Assembly: GCA_965221755.1 (NCBI GenBank)
Contig: OZ244921.1
Location: 2,852,001 to 2,916,000, forward strand
Reading direction: 5' to 3'
Origin: Azophilus sp965221755
GTDB taxonomy: Bacteria > Pseudomonadota > Gammaproteobacteria > Pseudomonadales > Azotimanducaceae
Length of the DNA stretch: 64,000 bases
The number at the start of each line of letters is the position of its first letter. Positions within the stretch are counted from its first letter, which is position 1. Positions 19,306 through 28,657 of this stretch are shown here, piece by piece. The position numbers and the translations under genes were made by a program. The notes below the pieces were generated by a model, which worked only from the letters and a program-made list of their open reading frames with translations, was not told where the DNA came from and did not search any database.

Positions 19306-19335
19306 GGCTTGGCGCGCGTTCGCGCGCGCCAAGCC
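19306..19335 (+). terminator. 13-bp hairpin with TTCG loop between recJ and prfB
   Basis: GGCTTGGCGCGCG (19306-19318) is a perfect inverted repeat of CGCGCGCCAAGCC (19323-19335) around the loop TTCG. This very stable RNA hairpin lies 55 bases after the recJ stop and 60 before prfB. No T-run follows, so it may be a factor-assisted terminator, an attenuator or an RNA-processing and stability element instead of a classic intrinsic terminator. Confidence 0.6.
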
Positions 19336-19395
19336 GTTCACCTTGGGCAAGCTCGCAACCGTTATACTGGTTCCTTTTTGTCCGGTGTCGGAACC

Positions 19396-20494
19396 ATGGC
19401 GGAAATCACCTCAATTCGTGAGCGAATCAAGCACTTGAGCGGCCGTTCAACGGCGCTTCGGGGGTATCTTTGACTTCGACCGCCGTCGCGAACGGCTTGA
19501 GGAGGTCGAACGGGAACTGGCCGATGCCGGGGTTTGGGCCGACCGCGGCAAGGCGGAGAGCCTTGCCAAGGAACGGGCCGAACTCACTGAGACCGTTTCC
19601 GGCTTAGGCGATTTGCAAGTGGGCTTGGAGGAGTTCGGCGAGCTCGCGGAACTGGCGGCCGCCGAGGCTGACGCAGCCGCCCTGCTTGAAGTGGACGAGG
19701 CGCTCGAAGGTTTGGAGGCCCGTCTCGGGCGGCTTGAGTTCCGGCGCATGTTCCAAGGGGAGATGGACGCCCACAACGCCTTTGTCGAGGTGCAGTCCGG
19801 ATCCGGCGGCACCGAAGCGCAGGACTGGTCGGAAATGCTGCTGCGCATGTACCTGCGCTGGGGCGAGAAGCAGGGATTCAGGACGCAGATCGTGGAACTC
19901 TCCCCCGGCGAGGTGGCTGGCATCAAGAGCGCCACGGTGCAGGTCAGCGGCGAATACGCCTTCGGCTGGCTGCGCACCGAAACCGGCGTCCATCGGCTGG
20001 TGCGCAAATCGCCCTTCGACTCCGGCAACCGCCGCCACACGTCGTTCGCGTCGGTGTTCGTCTCGCCCGAGATCGACGACGACCTCGAAATCGACGTCAA
20101 TCCGGCGGACGTGCGGGTGGACACCTACCGGGCCAGCGGCGCCGGCGGCCAGCACGTCAACCGCACCGATTCCGCCGTGCGGCTCACCCACCTGCCCACC
20201 AACACCGTAGTGCAGTGCCAGAGCGAGCGCTCCCAGCACCAGAACAAGGACCGCGCCTACAAGCAGTTGCGGGCCAAGCTTTACGAACTGCAAATGCTGG
20301 AGCGCCAAGCGGCGCAGCAGGCCATCGAGGACGCCAAGGCGGACATCGGCTGGGGCAGCCAGATTCGCTCCTATGTGCTCGACCAGTCCCGGGTCAAGGA
20401 CTTGCGCACCGCGATCGAGCGCAGCGACCCCGGCGCGGTGCTCGACGGCGATCTCAACGCCTTCATGGAGGCGAGCCTGAAGGCGGGGCTGTGA
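19396..20494 (+). CDS. prfB: Peptide chain release factor 2 (programmed +1 frameshift)
   Basis: 365 residues after frameshifting. The first 25 codons (MAEITSIRERIKHL...) reach an in-frame TGA at 19471-19473. The text around it, GGGGGTATCTTTGAC, is the classic RF2 slip site: a Shine-Dalgarno-like G-run, CTT, then TGA C. Reading resumes at GAC 19472 and continues to 20494. The product has the tripeptide SPF for UGA/UAA recognition and the catalytic GGQ in GAGGQHVNRTDSAV. Low RF2 lets the ribosome slip, so the gene controls itself. lysS follows after 1 base. Confidence 0.97.
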
Positions 20495-20495
20495 C

Positions 20496-22001
20496 GTGGG
20501 CGAAGGCGGCGACAATCCCGACCGGGACGCGCGCAGGATGCGCCGCCAGCGCCACGATCAGTGGCGGGCGGGCGGCGGCGCCTTTGCCAACGACTTCCGT
20601 CCCGATGCCGTCTCGGCGGCGCTGCGCGGGCAGTACGGCGATTGGGACAAGGCCCGCCTCGACGCCAGCCCGGTGGCCGCCGCCGTCGCCGGCCGGGTGA
20701 TGCTGCGCCGGGTGATGGGCAAGGCCAGCTTCATCACGTTGGCGGATGGCGGCGGGCGCATCCAGTGCTACCTGAGCCGGGACCGCCTCGGCGCTGAGGC
20801 CTATCAAGCCTTCCGCGACCTTTGGGACATCGGCGACATCGCCGGCGTGCGCGGGCGCTTGATGAAGACCAACCGCGGCGAGCTGACCGTCGAGGCCCGG
20901 CAAGCCGTGCTGCTGAACAAGAGCCTGCGGCCCTTGCCGGAGAAGTTCCACGGCTTGAGCGACACCGAGACCCGCTACCGCCAGCGCTACTTGGACCTCA
21001 TCATGAACGAGTCGGCGCGCCGGACCTTCGCCATGCGCTCGCGCATCGTGCAGGACTTGCGGGCGTTTTTCGTCGAGCGGGACTTTCTCGAGGTCGAGAC
21101 GCCGATGATGCACGTCATTCCCGGCGGCGCCAACGCCGAGCCCTTCATCACCCATCACAAGGCCTTGGACCTGCCGCTCTACTTGCGCGTGGCCCCGGAG
21201 CTGTTCCTCAAGCGGCTTACCGTCGGCGGCTTCGAGCGGGTGTTCGAGATCAACCGCAACTTCCGCAACGAGGGGCTTTCCTCCCGGCACAACCCGGAAT
21301 TCACCATGCTGGAGTTCTATTGGGCCTATCGGGACCACCGATCTCTCATGGAGTTGACCGAAGAGCTGCTCGAACGGGTCGCCGTCAATGCGACCGGCAG
21401 CGCGCAGGTTTCCTTTCAGGGCCAGCGCTTGGACTTCGGCCAGGGCTTCGAGCGCCTGACCTTGGCCGAATCCATCGTCCGCCAAGGCCTCCTGGGCGAG
21501 GCGGAGATCGATGACGAGGACCGCCTGCGGGCTCGCCTTCGGCAGCGCGGCGTTGCGATCGAAGACCACTGGGGCCGGGGCAAGCTGCAGCTGCAGCTGT
21601 TCGAAGCCGAGGTCGAGGGCCAACTGGCCGAACCCACCTTCATCACGGAGCATCCGGCCGAGGTTTCGCCCCTGTCGCGCCGCAACGACCGCAACCCGTC
21701 CGTGGCCGACCGCTTCGAGCTGTTCATCTGCGGACGCGAGATCGCCAATGGCTTCAGCGAGCTCAACGACCCGGACGACCAGGCCGAGCGCTTCCGCCGC
21801 CAGGCCGAGCGCAAAAGCGCCGGCGACGCCGAGGCCATGCACTTCGATGCCGACTACGTCACGGCCTTGGAGTACGGCCTGCCGCCGACCGCCGGGGAGG
21901 GCATCGGCGTGGACCGGCTGGTGATGCTGCTCACCGATTCGCCCTCCATCCGCGATGTGCTGCTGTTTCCGTTGATGCGTCCGAGCGAGCGGAGCGGCTG
22001 A
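20496..22001 (+). CDS. lysS: Lysine--tRNA ligase (class II)
   Basis: 501 residues. An N-terminal OB-fold anticodon domain (VAGRVMLRRVMGKASFITLAD) is followed by class II motifs: FLEVETPMMHVIPGGANAEPF (motif 1), FRNEGLSSRHNPEFTMLEFY (motif 2) and GEGIGVDRLVMLLT (motif 3). It charges tRNA-Lys. GTG start immediately after the prfB stop. The prfB-lysS pairing matches E. coli. Confidence 0.96.
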   Translation: MGEGGDNPDRDARRMRRQRHDQWRAGGGAFANDFRPDAVSAALRGQYGDWDKARLDASPVAAAVAGRVMLRRVMGKASFITLADGGGRIQCYLSRDRLGAEAYQAFRDLWDIGDIAGVRGRLMKTNRGELTVEARQAVLLNKSLRPLPEKFHGLSDTETRYRQRYLDLIMNESARRTFAMRSRIVQDLRAFFVERDFLEVETPMMHVIPGGANAEPFITHHKALDLPLYLRVAPELFLKRLTVGGFERVFEINRNFRNEGLSSRHNPEFTMLEFYWAYRDHRSLMELTEELLERVAVNATGSAQVSFQGQRLDFGQGFERLTLAESIVRQGLLGEAEIDDEDRLRARLRQRGVAIEDHWGRGKLQLQLFEAEVEGQLAEPTFITEHPAEVSPLSRRNDRNPSVADRFELFICGREIANGFSELNDPDDQAERFRRQAERKSAGDAEAMHFDADYVTALEYGLPPTAGEGIGVDRLVMLLTDSPSIRDVLLFPLMRPSERSG

Positions 22002-22003
22002 CA

Positions 22004-22705
22004 TTGAGCGCCGCCGATCGGGTTCGCCTTGAGTCCTCTTGGAAGGCGGCGCTTGCCGGGGAGTTCGAGAAGGGCTACATGCAGCGCCTGCGGGGGTTCC
22101 TGCAAGCTGAGCGGGAAGCGCGCAAGACCCTCCACCCCCGCGGCGGCAACATCTTTCACGCCTTGGACCTGACGCCGCTGCCTGCGGTCAAGGCGGTGAT
22201 CATCGGCCAGGATCCCTACCACGGCGCGGGCCAAGCCCACGGCCTGTGCTTTTCCGTGCGTCCCGGCGTCGCGCTGCCTCCCTCGCTGATCAACATCTTT
22301 CGTGAGGTCAATGAAGATCTCGGCACGCCGGACCAGCGGCTGTACGACGACAAGGGCTGCCTCATCCCTTGGGCGAAGCAGGGGGTGCTGCTGTTGAACT
22401 CGGTGCTGACCGTGGAGCAGGGGCGGGCCGGCTCCCATCAAGGGCGGGGCTGGGAGACCTTTACCGACCGCATTGTCGAGGTGCTCAACAGCGAGCGCGA
22501 GGGGCTGGTGTTTCTGTTGTGGGGCAGCTACGCGCAGCGGAAGGGGGCCATCGTCGATGCCTCCCGGCATTGCGTCCTGGCCGCGCCGCACCCGTCGCCC
22601 CTGTCGGCGCACCGCGGGTTCTTCGGCTGCAGGCACTTCTCCGCCGCCAACGCCTATCTCGAAGCCCGGGGCATGGCGCCCATCGACTGGTTCGACGTGG
22701 CTTGA
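22004..22705 (+). CDS. ung: Uracil-DNA glycosylase
   Basis: 233 residues, family 1 UDG. The catalytic water-activating motif GQDPYHGAGQAHGLCF, the uracil-binding LLNSVLTVEQGRAGSHQGRGWE and the minor-groove intercalation loop HPSPLSAHRGF are all intact. It removes uracil from DNA as the first step of base excision repair. TTG start 2 bases after lysS, probably translationally coupled. Confidence 0.96.
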   Translation: MSAADRVRLESSWKAALAGEFEKGYMQRLRGFLQAEREARKTLHPRGGNIFHALDLTPLPAVKAVIIGQDPYHGAGQAHGLCFSVRPGVALPPSLINIFREVNEDLGTPDQRLYDDKGCLIPWAKQGVLLLNSVLTVEQGRAGSHQGRGWETFTDRIVEVLNSEREGLVFLLWGSYAQRKGAIVDASRHCVLAAPHPSPLSAHRGFFGCRHFSAANAYLEARGMAPIDWFDVA

Positions 22706-22723
22706 TGCGGATAGAATTTGCCG

Positions 22724-23896
22724 ATGGAATTTGAGCTTAGCGATGAGCAGCTCGCCTATCAGGACGCCGCCCGACAGTTTGCGGCGGGCGAGTTGGCGCC
22801 GTTTGCGGCGCAGTGGGACGAGCGCGAGGAGTTTCCCAAGGCGGTGCTCGCCAAGGCCGGGGAGTTGGGGTTCTGCGGCCTCTACACGCCTGAATCCTCC
22901 GGCGGCTTAAGCCTGTCCCGGCTTGATGCCAGCATTGTCTTCGAGGAGTTGGCCCGGGGCTGCACCTCCACCACCGCGTTCCTGACCATCCACAACATGG
23001 CGTTGTGGATGATTGCCGCGTTCGGCACGGAAAGCGCCCGTGAGCGGTTCTGCCCGCAGCTCGCCGCGGGCGAGGCGCTGGCCTCCTACTGCCTGACCGA
23101 GCCCGGCGCCGGCAGCGATGCGGCGGCCCTGAAGAGCACGGCCCGCCGAGTCGATGGCGGCTATCGGCTCACCGGCACCAAGGCGTTCATCTCGGGCGCC
23201 GGGGACACCGACGTGCTGGTGGTCATGGCCCGCTTGGTCAACGGCGAGGGCGCCCAGCCCGGCGCCAAGGGCATCTGCGCCTTCGCCGTGGATGCCGGTT
23301 CCGAGGGCGTCGGCTTTGGGCGCAAGGAGTCCAAGATGGGCTGGAACAGCCAGCCCACCCGGCAGATCAACTTCGAGGATGTCTTTGTGCCGGAAGCCCA
23401 TCGCTTGGGCGCCGAAGGCGAGGGCTTCAAGATCGCCATGCGGGGCTTGGACGGCGGCCGCATCAACATCGCCACCTGCTCCGTGGGCACCGCCCAGGCC
23501 GCCATTGACCAGACCTGCGCCTATCTCGGCGAGCGCAAGGCGTTTGGCCGCACCATCGGCAGCTTCCAGGCCCTGCAGTTCAAGCTGGCGGACATGGCCA
23601 CCCACTTGGTGGCCTCGCGGCAGATGGTGCGTTTGGCGGCTTTCAAGCTCGACCGCGGACATGCGGACGCCACCACCTACTGCGCCATGGCCAAGCGGCT
23701 GGCCACGGACCTTTGCTTCGACGTCTGCAACGACGCCCTGCAGCTGCATGGCGGCTACGGCTACATCAAGGAGTTCCCCTTGGAGCGCCACGTGCGCGAC
23801 ACGCGGGTGCACCAGATTCTGGAGGGCACCAACGAGATCATGCGCATGATCATCGGCCGTCGCCTGCTGATCGAGGGCGCGAGCGCCGTGCTGTAG
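22724..23896 (+). CDS. Acyl-CoA dehydrogenase, probably isobutyryl-CoA dehydrogenase
   Basis: 390 residues. Full acyl-CoA dehydrogenase fold: CLTEPGAGSDAAALKSTA (FAD/substrate), KAFISGAGDTDVLVVMAR, a C-terminal LHGGYGYIKEFPLERHVRD and ILEGTNEIMRMII. The catalytic Glu lies in this last ACAD region. The gene order (then enoyl-CoA hydratase, 3-hydroxyisobutyryl-CoA hydrolase, 3-hydroxyisobutyrate dehydrogenase) makes isobutyryl-CoA from valine the likely substrate. The ATG at 22724 is used; a TTG at 22718 adds only two residues. Confidence 0.88.
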   Translation: MEFELSDEQLAYQDAARQFAAGELAPFAAQWDEREEFPKAVLAKAGELGFCGLYTPESSGGLSLSRLDASIVFEELARGCTSTTAFLTIHNMALWMIAAFGTESARERFCPQLAAGEALASYCLTEPGAGSDAAALKSTARRVDGGYRLTGTKAFISGAGDTDVLVVMARLVNGEGAQPGAKGICAFAVDAGSEGVGFGRKESKMGWNSQPTRQINFEDVFVPEAHRLGAEGEGFKIAMRGLDGGRINIATCSVGTAQAAIDQTCAYLGERKAFGRTIGSFQALQFKLADMATHLVASRQMVRLAAFKLDRGHADATTYCAMAKRLATDLCFDVCNDALQLHGGYGYIKEFPLERHVRDTRVHQILEGTNEIMRMIIGRRLLIEGASAVL

Positions 23897-23985
23897 CCTT
23901 GACCGGGCCAGTCGTTTGCCTCTTCAACAAAGTTGAAACGTCAACAAAGCCAAAACGCAACCAACGCAACCAAGGAGTCATCGAC

Positions 23986-24774
23986 GTGATTCAATCCCCA
24001 TCCGAAAAGCTGCTCACGGAACGGCGCGGCCACACCCTGCTCATCACCGTCAGCAATCCGCCGGCCAACACTTGGGATGCGGACAACCTAGGCGCTCTCA
24101 AGTCGGTGGTCGAGCAGGCCAACGACGATGCGGCCGTTTACGCCATCGTGGTCACCGGCGCCGGGGAGAGGTTCTTCTCCGCCGGAGCGGACCTCAACCT
24201 GTTCGCGGACGGCGACAAGGGGGTGGCCCGGGGCATGGCGGAGACCTTCGGCGGCGCCTTCGAGGCCTTGTCCGCGTTCCGGGGCGTCAGCGTCGCCGCC
24301 ATCAACGGCTACGCCATGGGCGGCGGGCTGGAGCTCGCCTTGGCCTGCGACATCCGCATCGGCGAGGCCCACGCGCAAATGGCCCTGCCGGAGGCCAGCG
24401 TCGGCCTGCTGCCCTGCGGCGGCGGCACCCAGAACCTGGCGTGGACGGTGGGCGAGGGCTGGGCCAAGCGCATCATCCTCTGCGGCGAGCGCATCGGCGC
24501 GGACTTGGCGCTCGACATCGGCCTGATCGAGGAAGCGGTGGAGAAGGGCGCGGCCTTGGACCGGGCCTTGGCCTTGGCGGAGCGCGTCGGCAAGCAGAGC
24601 CCGCCGGCGGTAAGTGCCTGCAAGGGACTGATCCAGCAGGCCCGCTCGGGGCACATCGCCACCGCCTACACGGCGGAGCGGGACGCCTTTGTGGGACTGT
24701 TCGACACCGCCGACCAGCAGGAGGGCGTCAACGCCTTCCTGGAGAAGCGCCAACCCCAGTGGATCAACGGCTGA
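23986..24774 (+). CDS. Enoyl-CoA hydratase/isomerase (valine pathway)
   Basis: 262 residues, crotonase fold. The oxyanion hole is formed by GERFFSAGADLNLF and INGYAMGGGLELALACDIRI, with the acidic loop MALPEASVGLLPCGGGTQ. It likely hydrates methacrylyl-CoA to 3-hydroxyisobutyryl-CoA. The frame is open far upstream, but GTG at 23986 is chosen because AAGGAG lies 8 bases before it and the N-terminus then fits the family. It sits between the dehydrogenase and the hydrolase of the same pathway. Confidence 0.88.
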   Translation: MIQSPSEKLLTERRGHTLLITVSNPPANTWDADNLGALKSVVEQANDDAAVYAIVVTGAGERFFSAGADLNLFADGDKGVARGMAETFGGAFEALSAFRGVSVAAINGYAMGGGLELALACDIRIGEAHAQMALPEASVGLLPCGGGTQNLAWTVGEGWAKRIILCGERIGADLALDIGLIEEAVEKGAALDRALALAERVGKQSPPAVSACKGLIQQARSGHIATAYTAERDAFVGLFDTADQQEGVNAFLEKRQPQWING

Positions 24775-24777
24775 CCC

Positions 24778-25896
24778 ATGCGCGCGCTCAATGACGAAAG
24801 CGCCAGCGTGGTGCTGCGCGAACACGAAGCCGTCGGCGGCCGCATCGTTGCCGAAGCCCATCTGAACGTTCAGAAGACCCTCAATTCCCTGAGCGTGGAG
24901 ATGACGCAAATCATCACCCCGGCGCTCAAGGCGTGGGGCGCGGATGAGCGGGTTGCCGCCATCGTCTTCACCGGCGCGGGCGATCGGGCCTTCTGCGCGG
25001 GCGGCGACATTCAGGCGCTCTATCACGCCATGGTGAGAAACCATGCGGCAGGCCAGGTGGTGGACAGCTACCCGTTTGACTTTTTTGCCAGCGAATACCG
25101 CATGGACCACCTGATCCACACCTGCCCCAAGCCCGTGGTGAGCGTCGGCCACGGCGTGGTGATGGGCGGCGGCTTGGGCATCTTCTCCGCCTCGCGCTTC
25201 CGGGTGGTGACCGAGACCTCGCGCATCGCCTACCCGGAAGTGACCATCGGCCTGTTCCCGGACGCCGGCGGCACGGCGATGCTGCGCAGCATCGAACCGC
25301 ACTTTGCCCTGTTCCTCGGCTGCACCGGCGCCCACTTCAATGGCGCGGACGCCTGCGCCATCGGCGTCGGCACCCATCGAGTGGCGACGAGCGAAAGAGG
25401 CGCGGTTCTCGAATCACTGCTGGCCTTGGACTACGCCGGCGATGCCAGCGACGGAGATCGCATCGAAGACGCTCTTGCGGCCCTGCCTGCTCCGCCGATG
25501 CCGGATGCGCAGGTCGGCGCCATTCCTGAGACGCTGCGCTTGGGCGATGGTTTTGAGGACGTCATAGGGCAAATCCGTGCGCTGGGCGGCGACGGCTGGC
25601 TCGGCAGGAGCGTCGCCGCCATGGAGCGGGGCTGCCCCACCACGGTCGGCGTGGTCATCGAGCAACTGCGCCGCGCCCCCGGCATGAGCTTGGCGGACTG
25701 CTTCCGCATGGAGATGGTCATCGGCGCCCGCTGCGCCCTGAACGAGGACTTCGCCGAAGGCGTGCGGGCCCTGCTGATCGATAAGGACAACGCCCCGAAG
25801 TGGAAGTTCGGGGGCTTGGACGGGCTCGACCCGGCCCATGTGCTGACGCATTTCGAGCCGCCTTGGCCAAACAACCCCCTCGATGACTTGGATTGA
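24778..25896 (+). CDS. 3-hydroxyisobutyryl-CoA hydrolase
   Basis: 372 residues, longer than simple crotonases and typical of HIBCH enzymes. FTGAGDRAFCAGGDIQALYHAM, GHGVVMGGGLGIFSASRFRV, YPEVTIGLFPDAGGTAML and NNPLDDLD near the end are family hallmarks. It frees 3-hydroxyisobutyrate from CoA, which lets the next enzyme act. Starts 3 bases after the hydratase stop. Confidence 0.92.
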   Translation: MRALNDESASVVLREHEAVGGRIVAEAHLNVQKTLNSLSVEMTQIITPALKAWGADERVAAIVFTGAGDRAFCAGGDIQALYHAMVRNHAAGQVVDSYPFDFFASEYRMDHLIHTCPKPVVSVGHGVVMGGGLGIFSASRFRVVTETSRIAYPEVTIGLFPDAGGTAMLRSIEPHFALFLGCTGAHFNGADACAIGVGTHRVATSERGAVLESLLALDYAGDASDGDRIEDALAALPAPPMPDAQVGAIPETLRLGDGFEDVIGQIRALGGDGWLGRSVAAMERGCPTTVGVVIEQLRRAPGMSLADCFRMEMVIGARCALNEDFAEGVRALLIDKDNAPKWKFGGLDGLDPAHVLTHFEPPWPNNPLDDLD

Positions 25897-26009
25897 AGGG
25901 GGGCGGCATCCACTCGGAGCGGGCGGGGGTTTGTCCAGCGGCTTCAACGCCAATCGATGCCCGCCAAAAGCTGGAAAAACAGGTCCCCCAACCAGGAGAA
26001 ACCAAACCC

Positions 26010-26915
26010 ATGAGCGCAATAGGATTCGTCGGCCTCGGCAACATGGGCGGCCCCATGGCCGCCAACTTGGCCGCCGCCGGCCACGAGGTGAAGGTCTTTG
26101 ATCTGGTGCCGGAGCTGGTGGCCGGCGTGGCCGGCGTGGCCGGCGGCACGGCCCAGGCGTCGGCCTTGGATGCGGCAACCCAGGTCGATGCCTTCATCAG
26201 CATGCTGCCGGCCGGCAAGCATGTGGCTGGGCTTTACTTGGAGGAGGGCGTGCTGGCCCGGCTGCCCAAGGGAGCGCTCGCCATCGACTGCAGCACCATA
26301 GACCCCGAAACCGCCCGGCGGGTGGCAACCGCCGCTGCCGAACAGGGCATCGCCATGCTGGATGCCCCAGTCTCCGGCGGCACGGCGGGCGCCCAAAACG
26401 GCACCCTCACGTTCATCGTCGGCGGCGAAGCGGACGCCGTGGAGCGGGGCAGGCCGCTGTTCAAGGCGATGGGCGCCAACGTCTTCCACGCCGGCGGCAA
26501 CGGCGCCGGCCAGATCGCCAAGATCTGCAACAACATGCTGTTGGCCATCCAGATGGCCGGCACCGCCGAAGCCCTGTCCCTGGGCGTGGACAACGGCTTG
26601 GACCCGAAGGCGCTGTCCGAAATCATGAAGCAATCATCCGGCGGCAACTGGGCGCTGAACGTCTATAACCCCTATCCCCACGTCATGGACGGCGTCCCCG
26701 CCAGCCGCGGCTACCAAGGCGGCTTCCTGGTCGATCTGATGGCCAAGGACTTGGCGCTGGCCATGACCACCGCCGAGCAATCCCGCAGCGCCGTGCCGCT
26801 GGGCGGCCTCGCCAGGAGCCTCTACCAAGTGCATGAGCAGACCCACGGCGCGGGACGTCTCGATTTCTCCAGCATCCAGTGGCTGTACAGGCCGGAGTTG
26901 GCGGGCGGGGAGTAG
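26010..26915 (+). CDS. mmsB: 3-hydroxyisobutyrate dehydrogenase
   Basis: 301 residues. The NAD-binding motif IGFVGLGNMGGPMAANL opens the protein. DAPVSGGTAGAQNGTLTFIVGG is the substrate-binding signature, GNGAGQIAKICNNMLLAIQM carries the catalytic Lys, and GGFLVDLMAKDLALA is the cofactor-discriminating region. It oxidises 3-hydroxyisobutyrate to methylmalonate semialdehyde. The ATG at 26010 is preceded by AGGAG. It completes the four-gene valine operon. Confidence 0.95.
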   Translation: MSAIGFVGLGNMGGPMAANLAAAGHEVKVFDLVPELVAGVAGVAGGTAQASALDAATQVDAFISMLPAGKHVAGLYLEEGVLARLPKGALAIDCSTIDPETARRVATAAAEQGIAMLDAPVSGGTAGAQNGTLTFIVGGEADAVERGRPLFKAMGANVFHAGGNGAGQIAKICNNMLLAIQMAGTAEALSLGVDNGLDPKALSEIMKQSSGGNWALNVYNPYPHVMDGVPASRGYQGGFLVDLMAKDLALAMTTAEQSRSAVPLGGLARSLYQVHEQTHGAGRLDFSSIQWLYRPELAGGE

Positions 26916-26962
26916 GTTGCGTCTTTGGGCGCAGCAATTCCCATTTTGACTGATCAGCGACC

Positions 26963-27748
26963 TTACGCACCGGATTCGGCAAGCCGCCGCTCCAGTTCCG
27001 CAATCCGGGCTTCAGCGGTGCGCCTTGCGGCCTCCGCTTCATCACGCTCCGCTTCCAAAACCCCGATGGTTTGGGCCTGCTTGCCCATGATTCGGCTCTT
27101 CTCCCCGGATGTGGGCAGGAACTCCCCAAGCGCCGTGTCGAACAGTTGCAGTGCATGGCCCTGGGGGCGAAGCTCCAAGCCAAGCACCTCCGACCAGCCC
27201 AACAGCATGCCGTTCCGCCGCTCCAGCGGAATGGCCTCGTAGGCGCCGTCCGGCCCTAGGCGACGGCCCTTGAGGTTGGGGTGCAGGTAGTCCTCCGTGG
27301 GGTCGAACTGCCAATACTCCGTGACCCCCAGCCGCTGGTACAGTTGCGCCTTGAATCCCTCGTCCCTGCGCCGCGTGCTCCTCGACGTCACCTCCAGCAC
27401 GAAGTCCGCCGCCACGCCCTCCGCCCAAACTTGCCAGACGCGCCGCTCCGGTTCCTTGTCCGGGCCGAAGGCCACGAACACGTCAGGCGACATCCGCTTG
27501 TCCTTGTTGCCCTCCTCCCAGTACATGAGCATGTCGCTGCCCACGTAGGCGTCCCGGCGGGCGGCATAGCGGTCCATGAGCGGCTGCGCGAAATCAACCG
27601 TCGCATGCCAGTGGACGGGGGTCTCGGACATCGGCCTGCCGTCCGACTCCGGGTACTCGACGGGGGCGGGGAGTTGCCGTCTCGGCGGCTTGGCAGGCGG
27701 CGCCCGCCGGGCAAGTCGGCGGGCTGGGATGGGTTGGGTTTTTGGCAT
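26963..27748 (-). CDS. Uma2 family (DUF820) putative restriction endonuclease-like protein
   Basis: 261 residues. The Uma2 nuclease-fold core reads SPDVFVAFG, VWAEGVAADFVLEVTSRST (the Asp and Glu-x-Thr pattern of this family), KAQLYQRLGVTEYWQFDP and WSEVLGLELRPQG. The C-terminus is a short charged coiled coil (EAERDEAEAARRTAEARIAELERRL). Uma2 proteins are abundant in cyanobacteria and some proteobacteria, and their function is unsettled. Start at 27748 with AAGGAG upstream; the frame is open further but without family likeness. Confidence 0.8.
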   Translation of the reverse strand: MPKTQPIPARRLARRAPPAKPPRRQLPAPVEYPESDGRPMSETPVHWHATVDFAQPLMDRYAARRDAYVGSDMLMYWEEGNKDKRMSPDVFVAFGPDKEPERRVWQVWAEGVAADFVLEVTSRSTRRRDEGFKAQLYQRLGVTEYWQFDPTEDYLHPNLKGRRLGPDGAYEAIPLERRNGMLLGWSEVLGLELRPQGHALQLFDTALGEFLPTSGEKSRIMGKQAQTIGVLEAERDEAEAARRTAEARIAELERRLAESGA

Positions 27749-28120
27749 GTGGCGCTCCTTGGGCGGCTTGTTGCCTCGCCGGGTCCACCATAGCACAGCG
27801 CCATCCCCGGCGGAGGGGCCGGATGAGTCCTTCGACTGGCTGGGCTTTGGGCGGCACGGGCTTCTCCGGTGACGGGAAAGAGGCCACCGTGCCACGAAAG
27901 ACGCGGAAAATCCGTAGGACATCGACACTGGGATTGTGCGAGATTGTCGTTTGGCGGAAGATGGCTTACGTCAAAAAACAGCCGGGCCCTGCTCCAAGGT
28001 GCCGCAGCACGTCCCCCTGAAGCTCGACCTGGCCATTGGCGGCAACGTTAAGGTTTACGGCCCTGACAAGCAGTCTGCATGGGGAATGGCAGCCACAGCG
28101 TTATCCTTCCGCCTTCCCGG
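27749..28120. other. Intergenic stretch, no gene seen
   Basis: The 372 bases between the Uma2 gene and the HTH gene contain no open frame with family likeness on either strand. A few short frames exist, but they have no ribosome-binding site or recognisable motif. Confidence 0.5.
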
Positions 28121-28432
28121 CTACGCCACAACTTCCGTGTGGGAAGGCGGAAGGGACTCATGTCCAACCGTCATCTGCGGGGACAGCCCGACTCGCGCGG
28201 CCATGTTGACCAGTTTGTCTATGGTGAACTTGCTGATCCGCCCGTTGACGAGCTCGCTCACCCGCGATCGTGAAACGCCGAATCGTTTGGCGGCCTCCTT
28301 CTGCGTGATGCGCTCGCGAGCGATGTACGCCTCCAGCGCATCCATGAGCTGGGACCGAAGCTTCAGGTTGGCGGCCTCTTCCGGGCTGTTCGCGATGGCG
28401 TCCCAAACGCTTTCGTAGGCCTGTGTCTCCAT
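28121..28432 (-). CDS. XRE-family HTH protein, HigA-like orphan antitoxin
   Basis: 103 residues from ATG 28432. The helix-turn-helix is ITQKEAAKRFGVSRSRVSELVNGR, followed by FTIDKLVNMAARVGL. This is the layout of HigA-type antitoxins and phage-like repressors. GGAGG and AGGTGG lie just upstream of the ATG. The upstream 160 bases contain no intact RelE/HigB toxin frame, so it appears to be unpaired. Such proteins usually repress their own promoter. Confidence 0.75.
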   Translation of the reverse strand: METQAYESVWDAIANSPEEAANLKLRSQLMDALEAYIARERITQKEAAKRFGVSRSRVSELVNGRISKFTIDKLVNMAARVGLSPQMTVGHESLPPSHTEVVA

Positions 28433-28593
28433 GATCCACCTTCTCCTCCGTGATTCCGCTTGGAACGCTTGCATCCGGGCTTTCGCGGCCTTGATCGCTT
28501 GGGTTGGCGTCCAATCGCACGAAAGGTTGACACTGAACCATCATGCGGTAGCCTAGGGCAATTCAGACGCCATTGCCGAAGCAGGGCAAACTA

Positions 28594-28657
28594 ATGAAGC
28601 GCCGAGAGCCTAACGTAAATCCCAAAGCTGCCCCCCCCCCCCGAACCAAGTGAGCCG
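28594..28657 (+). promoter_or_regulatory. Out-of-frame leader with C12 tract at the start of the DGR target gene
   Basis: ATG 28594, with AGGG about 9 bases upstream, starts a frame MKRREPNVNPKAAPP that enters a run of 12 C (28631-28642) and ends at TGA 28651-28653. With 11 or 14 C it would run directly into the variable-protein frame and place a 20-residue leader before the signal peptide. As assembled, this start is OFF. This is the layout of a slipped-strand phase-variation switch. An assembly or read-length error in the tract cannot be excluded. Confidence 0.55.

Noticed and set aside
28527..28560. TTGACA at 28527-28532 as a sigma-70 promoter for the DGR target gene
   Set aside because: At 17-base spacing the -10 would be AGCCTA, a poor match. 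Kept only as a weak possibility.
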